DNA of 11,979 nucleotides. Origin: Methylovirgula sp. GTDB taxonomy: Bacteria > Pseudomonadota > Alphaproteobacteria > Rhizobiales > Beijerinckiaceae. The position numbers were made by a program, and so were the translations under genes. Positions 6,928-11,979 of the stretch are shown here, piece after piece. Location of the stretch: positions 1 to 11,979 of the forward strand of contig JASHUD010000040.1 in the NCBI GenBank assembly GCA_030040215.1, written 5' to 3'. The notes beneath the pieces were generated by a model. The model did not search any database, was not told the origin of the DNA, and saw only the letters and a program-made list of their open reading frames with translations. Position 1 is the stretch's first letter. Each line of letters starts with the position of its first letter.

Positions 6928-8378
6928 GGCGTGGCGTCGATTGGCGATCGCAACGAAACGAGAAATCGCACGATCAGGATCAACGCGCCCGCGACCACAA
7001 GGCTTGCCCCGATCGATCCGGCGCGATCATAGGGAAGCCATGCCGGCAGGTGCACCGCATAGCGACGCGGAACGCTGGCACTGCCGGCGGCGAGAAAGGC
7101 CAGAACGAAGATCGTGCCGCCGATGAGATAAAGCCAGACCCCCAATGGCGCCAGGCGAGAAGGCGATTTCGGACCAGCCAAATAGGTCATGAAGCCGAGC
7201 ATCATCGCCATCATGCCAAGCAGGAGATAGGTATGAAAATGGCCCGGTACCCATTGGGTATTGTGCATAACGCTGTTCACCGGGATCGTTCCGTCGGCGA
7301 TGGCGGGAATGACGCCGATCGCCCAACCGGCGACGCCGATAAAGACCAGCCCCGCCGCGGCGTCCCACTTGAGGCCGGAACGATAGACGTTGGTCAAAGT
7401 TCCGAAGGCCGTGACGAGCAACACCGGTAGGCCGCTCAACCAGGAGATAATCTGGCCGGCGACGAGGATCCAGGTCGGCATGGCAAAGTCCATCAACAAG
7501 TGATGCGGATAGACAGTCAACACCATCAGGGTCGAAAGCACCCAGGCGAGGTAGAAAGCGCGGTTCGTTTTCCAGGCCCGATGCGTGTAAACCGGCAGAA
7601 TTTCATAGACCGCGATAACCGCCATGTAGATCGTCACGTTGATGAACGTGTGGCCGAAGTAATAGATCAAATTCTTCGCTACCAACGTGTTGAAGGTGAA
7701 GCTCGGCACATAGAGATTGACGAGCGACAGAACCAGCACGACAGCACCGACGACGATGCCGATGATGTTGGAGATCGCCGCCATGGTCGAAGCCGCGACC
7801 GCGGGCGGCGGCCCGTCCTTCTCCGGCGCGAAGCCGAAGGCTTGCTTGACCCCGAGCCCGGAGCCGAGGCCGCCATAAACGGAGATGATGCCGCGCGCGA
7901 TGTCGAGGTGGAGCAGCAGGAAGCCGACGCCAATGACCAGCAGGCCGGCCATATAGGCTGCTGCGCCGTTCGCGGACCAAAGCCCGCCGGAATGGTCTGG
8001 CAACGGATACAGGAAGGTCCACGCGCCGGCAAAGCCGCCGATGAACCCGGCGCCGAGAATCAGCACGGCGCCGATCAGAAAGAATACAAGATTAGCGATA
8101 AAAATGCCGGTGCTGACAGGGATATAACGGCGAACGAAGTGCCACATCACAGCGGCACCGCCGAGCCCGGCAATTCCCACCATTCCGGCCCCATGCATCG
8201 TCATGATGACGTAGAATAGATTCGGTTCGACGTCGATCCACTGCGCCTGCGCGAGCCGCATGGTCAGTCCGAGCAACATCATCAGCAGGAGAACGATCCC
8301 GCAGACAACGAGGTAGGCCCGTACTGCGGCGGTCGCGCTGATCCTGCTGCGACTTCCGATGGCTTCGATGCTGGTCAT
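6924..8378 (-). CDS. Heme-copper reductase subunit I, probable non-canonical NO reductase
   Basis: A 484-residue membrane protein with 12 or so helices and the heme-copper catalytic-subunit fold. Metal ligands are H62 (MHGAGM) and H382 for low-spin heme, H380 (VPGHFHTY) for high-spin heme, H243 (FGHTF) and H292/H293 (YPHHLL) for the second active-site metal. In A- and B-family oxygen reductases helix VI reads H-P-x-x-Y, with the tyrosine cross-linked to histidine. Here it reads H243-TFI-N247, so that tyrosine is absent; the position about six residues before the HH pair, which I recall as the tyrosine site in cbb3, is V286. E259 (AVYEILP) lies further along helix VI. Loss of the tyrosine is typical of NO reductases, so this is probably one of the CuA-linked NOR types, possibly eNOR-like, rather than an O2 reductase. 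The start is set by a GGGAGG ribosome-binding site five bases before the ATG. Confidence 0.9.
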   Translation of the reverse strand: MTSIEAIGSRSRISATAAVRAYLVVCGIVLLLMMLLGLTMRLAQAQWIDVEPNLFYVIMTMHGAGMVGIAGLGGAAVMWHFVRRYIPVSTGIFIANLVFFLIGAVLILGAGFIGGFAGAWTFLYPLPDHSGGLWSANGAAAYMAGLLVIGVGFLLLHLDIARGIISVYGGLGSGLGVKQAFGFAPEKDGPPPAVAASTMAAISNIIGIVVGAVVLVLSLVNLYVPSFTFNTLVAKNLIYYFGHTFINVTIYMAVIAVYEILPVYTHRAWKTNRAFYLAWVLSTLMVLTVYPHHLLMDFAMPTWILVAGQIISWLSGLPVLLVTAFGTLTNVYRSGLKWDAAAGLVFIGVAGWAIGVIPAIADGTIPVNSVMHNTQWVPGHFHTYLLLGMMAMMLGFMTYLAGPKSPSRLAPLGVWLYLIGGTIFVLAFLAAGSASVPRRYAVHLPAWLPYDRAGSIGASLVVAGALILIVRFLVSLRSPIDATP

Positions 8379-8401
8379 GGCGTCCTCCCGGCCGCGCTGC
8401 C

Positions 8402-8935
8402 TCAGCGCGCGGCGACGTTGATCTGCGTGTTCATGATGTGATGCCCGAGCCCGCAATATTCGAGACACAGAACCTGATAGGTTCCGGGTTGGGCGAACGT
8501 GTAGCGCAGGACATTGGTAAAGCCCGGCATCGCCTGCGTCTGGGCGACAAGATGCATGTGCGGATCGTAAAGCCCGAAGCCGTGGTTCACGTCCTTGCTG
8601 GTGACGTAGAATTCGACCGTCTGGCCAACGACGAAACTATTGGGCTGAACGGTCCACGACCACTGTTGACCCGTCGCATCGGCGCGCTTCATCGCCAAGC
8701 CCGATTGTTCAGCGGGGTTTGCTATGTAAGGCAGCGCGCCAAGGGCGCGATAATTCACGCCGACAAGAACGACGATGGCCAACGCGAAGAGCCAAATTCG
8801 CAGGCGATAGGCGGAGGCGATCGCCGGGCCATAATTCGTCAAGGGAACTTCGGCACCTGCCGCCACGCCGGCAAACACCGCGGCGAGAGATCCCATGAGT
8901 GCGATTGAAATGTCCCACACCACGTCCTGGATCAT
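8402..8935 (-). CDS. Subunit II with CuA centre
   Basis: A 177-residue partner of subunit I with two predicted N-terminal membrane helices (about 9-29 and 46-61) and a periplasmic cupredoxin domain. The CuA ligand set is complete: H118 (DVNHGF) and CLEYCGLGHHIM (157-168), giving C157, E159 carbonyl, C161, H165 and M168. The domain should therefore accept electrons from a soluble cytochrome c or cupredoxin rather than quinol. It begins 23 bases before subunit I and is the first gene of the operon. A GGGGGA ribosome-binding site sits five bases before the ATG, and the 31-bp NsrR-like operator lies ten bases upstream of the start codon. Short B-family-type subunits II usually have one membrane helix, so the second helix is notable. 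Confidence 0.9.
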   Translation of the reverse strand: MIQDVVWDISIALMGSLAAVFAGVAAGAEVPLTNYGPAIASAYRLRIWLFALAIVVLVGVNYRALGALPYIANPAEQSGLAMKRADATGQQWSWTVQPNSFVVGQTVEFYVTSKDVNHGFGLYDPHMHLVAQTQAMPGFTNVLRYTFAQPGTYQVLCLEYCGLGHHIMNTQINVAAR

Positions 8936-8944
8936 CGCGTCCCC

Positions 8945-8975
8945 CTATAAGATGTATTTATTATACATGTTATAG
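8945..8975 (-). promoter_or_regulatory. nsrR box: NsrR-like operator of the CuA/NOR-like operon
   Basis: A 31-bp imperfect palindrome centred on 8960. The left arm is CTATAAGATGTATTT, and the right arm read on the other strand is CTATAACATGTATAA; 12 of 15 positions agree. The inner part matches the AAGATGYATTT half-site known for NsrR. It overlaps the predicted -10 element and sits just before the ribosome-binding site of subunit II, so binding would block transcription. nsrR itself starts about 480 bases away. A second site of the same design precedes the CHRD-like gene. Confidence 0.75.
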
Positions 8976-8995
8976 TACGGCCGTATGGCGATCAA
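8967..8995 (-). promoter_or_regulatory. Candidate promoter of the CuA/NOR-like operon
   Basis: Reading leftwards, TTGATC (8995-8990) and TAACAT (8972-8967) are separated by 17 bases, a reasonable sigma-70 layout. They imply a start near 8960 and a leader of about 25 bases. The -10 lies inside the NsrR-like palindrome. An alternative -10, TATAAT (8965-8960), is a perfect hexamer but has no good -35 at the right distance. The TTGAT also begins a weak FNR-like box (TTGAT-N4-ATACG). Confidence 0.45.
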
Positions 8996-9012
8996 GCTAT
9001 TTGTCGAACCTT

Positions 9013-9456
9013 TCAGGAAACGGATACCAATCCAAGGCTTACCTTCAACGCGCTCGATTTCGGCCGCAAAAGATCGGCCAACGTGTATTCGTCGAGCACC
9101 TGCAGGAATGCTTCGAGCGCCTTTTTCAGCACGTGCGTGAGCCGACAGGGGCCGGCAATCCGGCACTCCGAAGCGGCGGCAAAGCATTCGACTAAATTTA
9201 AATCATCCTCGGTGTCGCGCACGACTTCCCCGAGATTGATCTCGCCAGGCGGCCTGGCGAGCTTGAGGCCACCGCCGCGGCCACGCAGCGTCGCCACATA
9301 GCCTGACTGGCCGAGCGCCTGAACCACCTTCATCAGATGGCTTTCCGAAATCTTGTAAGCGTCCGCGATCTCCCGGATCGAGCTCAATCGATCCTGCTGA
9401 AGGCCAAGATAGATGAGGACGCGCAAGGAATAGTCGGTATAGCGGGTGAGCCGCAT
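9013..9456 (-). CDS. nsrR: NO-sensing Rrf2-family repressor NsrR
   Basis: A 147-residue Rrf2 regulator. The N-terminus MRLTRYTDYSLRVLIYLGLQ is the classic NsrR opening, with D8 that ligates the cluster in characterised NsrR. A winged helix-turn-helix follows (about 25-66, with the wing RGRGGGLKLA at 58-67). Three cysteines, C91, C98 and C104 (spacing x6 and x5), complete the expected Fe-S site. NO damages the cluster and releases the repressor from DNA. The ATG at 9456 is chosen because it gives the conserved N-terminus and has GGAG eight bases upstream; an upstream in-frame ATG at 9513 would add 19 unrelated residues. It is transcribed towards the CuA/NOR-like operon and away from the DUF488 gene. 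Its likely targets are the operators at 8945 and 10647. Confidence 0.93.
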   Translation of the reverse strand: MRLTRYTDYSLRVLIYLGLQQDRLSSIREIADAYKISESHLMKVVQALGQSGYVATLRGRGGGLKLARPPGEINLGEVVRDTEDDLNLVECFAAASECRIAGPCRLTHVLKKALEAFLQVLDEYTLADLLRPKSSALKVSLGLVSVS

Positions 9457-9479
9457 GCGCTTATCTCCGGAGCTGCGAT

Positions 9480-9500
9480 CGGCAAGCTTATCGCTTGCCG
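9480..9500. other. Perfect hairpin upstream of nsrR
   Basis: An inverted repeat with eight-base arms CGGCAAGC and GCTTGCCG around the loop TTATC, lying 24-44 bases before the nsrR start codon. In the nsrR transcript it would form a stable stem in the leader. There is no U-run, so it is not a clear terminator. It could affect translation or be a protein-binding site; I cannot tell which. Confidence 0.45.
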
Positions 9501-9514
9501 GGGCCGACGGCAAT

Positions 9515-9545
9515 CTATAAGGATCATCTGGAATGTACCTATACG
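9515..9545. promoter_or_regulatory. Weak candidate NsrR autoregulatory site
   Basis: This stretch begins CTATAAG and ends with CTATACG, giving the same length and outer edges as the two better operators, but the inner arms agree at only about half the positions. It lies between the divergent nsrR and DUF488 genes, where an autoregulatory site would be expected. The match is poor and could be chance. Confidence 0.25.
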
Positions 9546-9594
9546 AACGCCGCCAAAAGATCGTCTCGTCGCAACATAATTAGCGGCAGACCCG

Positions 9595-10485
9595 ATGCGC
9601 ATCGAAATCCGCACAAAACGCATCTACGATCCGGTTGATTCCGAAGACGGCGCCCGAGTGCTGGTCGATCGGATTTGGCCGCGCGGCGTCGCAAAGGAGA
9701 CCGCCGCGCTTCGTCTCTGGCTGAAGGACGTTGCGCCTAGCGCCGAGCTCCGTCAGTGGTTCGGCCATAAACCCGGACGCTGGGACGAATTTTGCCGCCG
9801 CTATCGGCGCGAACTCAATGCACAGCGCGCAGCGATCCGAGGTCTTGTCGAAACGGCGACGCACGAACGCCTTACGTTACTTTTTGCCGCGCGCGACCGG
9901 CTACGCAACAATGCGACGGCGCTAGCCGATTATCTACGCGACCATGTGGCCAAGAAGGGCTTCGCGATTGCCGAACCGAGCTCGCCGGTTTGCTTCGCTG
10001 GCGAGGCTGAGCCGCTCTATTTTGGAATGGCGGACCGCGATGAGCTGGTCATTTTCGTCAATGAATTGCTGGAAGCGGAACGGGCATTCGCAAAAGTAAC
10101 GGCACGCATGTGTGAAGAGACGCGCAACGCCGCGCTTAAGGCGTTCTTCACGACACTCCACCACAACGAAGCGAAATGGCAGGCCATGTTGCTGAGCGCG
10201 CTTCGCGGATTGAGAGTGAAGCCGTCCGAGGCGACGGGGTTGCTCTACGAGGAGGCAATGGCCGTCGGCGACGTGCCAGGACGCTTGGCTATCCTCAATC
10301 GCGGTCAGGAATGTGTGGTGCGCAAACTGCGCACAATGCTGCCCAAGATACAGGATGACGGCATCCGCGCCGAGCTGGCAGAAATGCTCGCGGCGCATGA
10401 ATGCACCATTCGCTTGGTGGACGAGCATGGTTCAGCCAAGCAAAGCACTGCGGAAAAGAATAGTTCATCGCGATGGCAACATTGA
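9595..10485 (+). CDS. DUF488 protein fused to a DUF6306-like helical domain
   Basis: A 296-residue two-domain protein. Residues 1-115 are a YeaO-type DUF488 domain, with RIYDPVDSEDGARVLVDRIW (9-28), PRG (29-31), LWLKDVAPS (41-49) and WFGHKPGRW (55-63), all strongly typical. Function of DUF488 is unknown. Residues 140-280 look like a four-helix bundle resembling DUF6306: DRDELVIFVNELLEAERA (147-164), LHHNEAKW (188-195), LNRGQECVVRKL (234-245) and LAAHECTIRLVDEH (265-278). The recurring E and H residues (E157, E160, H189, E192, E239, H268, E269) suggest a ferritin-like metal site, but this is inference. Most DUF488 proteins are single-domain proteins of about 120 residues, so the fusion is notable. 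The ATG is clear though its ribosome-binding site is weak. It is divergent from nsrR and followed by the CHRD-like gene. Confidence 0.82.
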   Translation: MRIEIRTKRIYDPVDSEDGARVLVDRIWPRGVAKETAALRLWLKDVAPSAELRQWFGHKPGRWDEFCRRYRRELNAQRAAIRGLVETATHERLTLLFAARDRLRNNATALADYLRDHVAKKGFAIAEPSSPVCFAGEAEPLYFGMADRDELVIFVNELLEAERAFAKVTARMCEETRNAALKAFFTTLHHNEAKWQAMLLSALRGLRVKPSEATGLLYEEAMAVGDVPGRLAILNRGQECVVRKLRTMLPKIQDDGIRAELAEMLAAHECTIRLVDEHGSAKQSTAEKNSSSRWQH

Positions 10486-10627
10486 TATCTGCCCTGGCGC
10501 CTCGATCGTAGCGATGATGTCCAAAAATCCGCGAGTTATTCCAGGCGGACTTCCTTACAATCCCAAAATGCGAGGCATTGGTGACGAATTGAGCCTCCAG
10601 TCGTTGCAAGATCGGCGCGTCGAAATG

Positions 10628-10655
10628 TTGACACGGATCATTGCGTCTATAAGAT
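10628..10655 (+). promoter_or_regulatory. Promoter of the CHRD-like gene
   Basis: A perfect -35 hexamer, TTGACA (10628-10633), lies 16 bases from TAAGAT (10650-10655), implying a start near 10662 and a leader of about 53 bases. The -10 lies inside the NsrR-like operator. The -35 region is also part of TTGAC-ACGG-ATCAT (10628-10641), which matches eight of ten fixed positions of the FNR box, so FNR-type control overlapping the promoter is possible. Confidence 0.6.
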
Positions 10656-10677
10656 GCATTTGGTATATGTCTTATAG
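10647..10677 (+). promoter_or_regulatory. nsrR box: NsrR-like operator of the CHRD-like gene
   Basis: A 31-bp imperfect palindrome centred on 10662, with perfect outer arms CTATAAGA (10647-10654) and TCTTATAG (10670-10677). The left half, AAGATGCATTT (10651-10661), is an exact match to the NsrR half-site AAGATGYATTT. It covers the -10 element, so the bound protein should repress. It has the same length, outer sequence and promoter position as the operator at 8945. Confidence 0.78.
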
Positions 10678-10714
10678 TTGCCGTCAGAAGAACGGCTCAT
10701 TGTGGGGATTCGTC

Positions 10715-11362
10715 ATGAGGATCGAAATAACAGGAGCGCTCGCAGTGCTGGGCGCATGTTTATCTATGGGCATGGCCGGCGCAGCTTTGGGCCGCGATGC
10801 TCCGACTACCGTCTACGTCGCCCATCTCGCGCCGTTAAACAGCAAGGTGACGGGGAGCAACGCCTCGGGGGAGGCCCGGTTTACGATCAAGGGCGATAGG
10901 CTGACGATCCGCATCGATGCCAAGGGATTGCCGCCGGGGATAATGCACTTGCAGCATTTTCACGGTTTCAAGGACAACCGTGAAGCAACCTGCCCGACCC
11001 CTGCCGCGGACGTGAATGGCGACGGCATCATCGACCTCATCGAGACCGGACCAATGTCGGGTACGACAATGGTGCCGTTCCATAACGATCCGGTCAGCAT
11101 GCAAATCGTCAACGACACCTATCCGAAAGCTTCGGCCGCAGGTTCCTATCACTATAAGAAAACGGTCTCATTGTCCGCTTTGAAGGCGGCCTTTGCCAAA
11201 GCATTCGACGATCCGCAGCTCGATCTCGACAAACGCGTCGTCTACATCCACGGTATCTTTCCCTCGACTTCGCTGCCGGCGTCGGTGGCATCGCTCGGCA
11301 AGATCCCGGCGCAGGTGACGATACCCATCGCCTGCGGCAAGATCGAACGCGTCGCGCCATAA
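10715..11362 (+). CDS. Secreted CHRD-like protein with EF-hand-type loop
   Basis: A 215-residue exported protein. The N-terminus (1-26) is a signal peptide; VLGAC (11-15) could be a lipobox, but cleavage near residue 26 is an alternative. The mature part resembles the CHRD beta-sandwich: HLAPLNSKVTGSNASGEARF (37-56) and GDRLTIRIDAKGLPPG (60-75). It then carries the histidine cluster HLQHFHGF (78-85), a 12-residue EF-hand-like loop DVNGDGIIDLIE (99-110) with D, N, D, D and E at the calcium positions, further histidines H123, H146 and H179, and two cysteines, C93 and C207, that could form a periplasmic disulphide. The ATG has GGGGA six bases upstream; the frame is open further upstream but runs through the promoter. 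It has its own NsrR-like operator and precedes nnrS. Function is unknown; copper binding or an NO-stress role is inference. Confidence 0.82.
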   Translation: MRIEITGALAVLGACLSMGMAGAALGRDAPTTVYVAHLAPLNSKVTGSNASGEARFTIKGDRLTIRIDAKGLPPGIMHLQHFHGFKDNREATCPTPAADVNGDGIIDLIETGPMSGTTMVPFHNDPVSMQIVNDTYPKASAAGSYHYKKTVSLSALKAAFAKAFDDPQLDLDKRVVYIHGIFPSTSLPASVASLGKIPAQVTIPIACGKIERVAP

Positions 11363-11443
11363 ATCGGAATACACGTCGAGAAGCGCTCGCCTTAGCCGCT
11401 GGCGCTTGCAACGCCGGGCTGTAAGTTGATCTCGGCGGCGGCA

Positions 11444-11461
11444 CGCGGCTGAGAGGCCGCG
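11444..11461. other. GC-rich hairpin before nnrS
   Basis: Perfect six-base arms CGCGGC and GCCGCG around the loop TGAGAG, ending 14 bases before the nnrS start codon. No U-run follows. It may lie in the leader between the CHRD-like gene and nnrS and could modulate read-through or translation; it may also be chance in GC-rich DNA. Confidence 0.3.
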
Positions 11462-11475
11462 CTTGGCATGAAAAT

Positions 11476-11979
11476 ATGGGCAACGCCACGGACGAACGGC
11501 CGATCTCTCGTTACCGCGCGCGGCAAAACGAGTGGTCTGCGATTCTTTCGCTAGGCTTTCGTCCGTTCTTTCTCGCGGCCGGCATTTGGTCCGCGCTCGC
11601 GGTTCTTCTGTGGATTCTGATGCTGGTCTCTGGCTTCGCTTTGCCGAGCCGGTTCGACCCGCTGACTTGGCACATCCACGAAATGTTGTTCGGCTACGTC
11701 GGTGCGGCGATTGCCGGCTTCCTTCTTACTGCGATCCCGAACTGGACCGCTCGCGCGCCGCTGCGAGGTGCGCCGCTTGCTTGTCTCGTTGCATTCTGGC
11801 TGGTCGGGCGTATCGCTTGCCTCTTCTCCGCCTTCGTTCCGCTCTGGGTCGCGGCCGCGCTCGACATCATCTTTCCTGCCGCACTTTGTATCGTCGTAGC
11901 TCGGGATATTGCCGCGGCGCGAAGCTGGCGCAATCTCCTCCTGCCGATGCCCGTCGCGTTGCTGTGCGTCGCCGATCTT
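11476..11979 (+). CDS. nnrS: NnrS family membrane protein (5' part)
   Basis: The first 168 codons of nnrS, cut by the window end; full-length proteins are about 400 residues. NnrS is a heme- and copper-containing polytopic membrane protein linked to NO tolerance and usually controlled by NO-responsive regulators. Visible family motifs are LGFRPFFLAAG (26-36), TWHIHEMLFGY (64-74) with H66 and H68, and GFLLTAIPNWT (81-91), along with several membrane helices (about 31-52, 71-87, 100-118 and 123-142). The ATG at 11476 gives the usual short cytoplasmic N-terminus; another ATG at 11468 is in a different frame. The ribosome-binding site is weak. It follows the CHRD-like gene by 113 bases and may be read from the same NsrR-like promoter. 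Confidence 0.92.
   Translation, partial: MGNATDERPISRYRARQNEWSAILSLGFRPFFLAAGIWSALAVLLWILMLVSGFALPSRFDPLTWHIHEMLFGYVGAAIAGFLLTAIPNWTARAPLRGAPLACLVAFWLVGRIACLFSAFVPLWVAAALDIIFPAALCIVVARDIAAARSWRNLLLPMPVALLCVADL

Noticed and set aside
7500..8219. Plus-strand open frame of 239 codons opposite subunit I
   Set aside because: Highly charged product antisense to conserved heme-ligand helices; explained by codon bias of the real gene.
8379..8468. 30-codon upstream extension of subunit I
   Set aside because: It overlaps the end of subunit II; the ATG at 8378 has a near-ideal GGGAGG ribosome-binding site.
10313..10714. Upstream extension of the CHRD-like frame by 134 codons
   Set aside because: It overlaps the DUF488 fusion gene, runs through the promoter and operator, and removes the signal peptide from the N-terminus.
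11376..11410. AAGCGC/GCGCTT inverted repeat after the CHRD-like gene
   Set aside because: Short arms with a long loop and no T-tract; not convincing as a terminator.

Overview
The window reads as a nitric-oxide (NO) metabolism and nitrosative-stress island from a fairly GC-rich proteobacterium. The NnrR-type Crp/Fnr regulator and its TTGCG-N4-CGCAA box point to an alphaproteobacterium. This placement is an inference, because the window has no rRNA or other taxonomic marker.

Left block (minus strand, 4747 down to 71): a small CopD-like membrane protein, a single-chain quinol NO reductase (qNOR, norB), a small unrecognised ORF starting one base after the norB stop, a group III truncated haemoglobin, and a nitronate monooxygenase-type flavoprotein. 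Spacing and orientation suggest one operon. Divergent from it (plus strand, 4923-5630) is a cysteine-free Crp/Fnr regulator of NnrR type. The intergenic gap holds a perfect NnrR-like palindrome. It is placed at -41.5 relative to a plausible start for the left operon.

Middle block (minus strand, 8935 down to 5741): a second heme-copper operon. It encodes a CuA-bearing subunit II, a catalytic subunit I that keeps all metal-ligand histidines but lacks the helix VI tyrosine of oxygen reductases, a Sco copper chaperone, and a CtaG-like membrane protein. The most economical reading is a non-canonical, CuA-containing NO reductase with its own metal-assembly factors, although databases would probably label it a cytochrome c oxidase.

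Right block: nsrR (minus strand, 9456-9013), an [Fe-S] Rrf2 repressor with D8 and three cysteines. Divergent from it is a DUF488 protein fused to a C-terminal helical domain. Next comes a secreted CHRD-like protein carrying an EF-hand-type calcium loop and a histidine cluster, then the 5' part of nnrS, cut off by the window end.

Two 31-bp NsrR-like palindromes, one before the CuA-NOR-like operon and one before the CHRD-like gene, share sequence and promoter layout. The locus therefore appears to contain two regulatory circuits: NnrR for the qNOR/haemoglobin/flavoprotein operon, and NsrR for the atypical NOR-like enzyme and the CHRD-like periplasmic protein. No mobile elements, tRNAs, rRNAs or CRISPR arrays were seen, and no gene-free stretch exceeds 300 bases.
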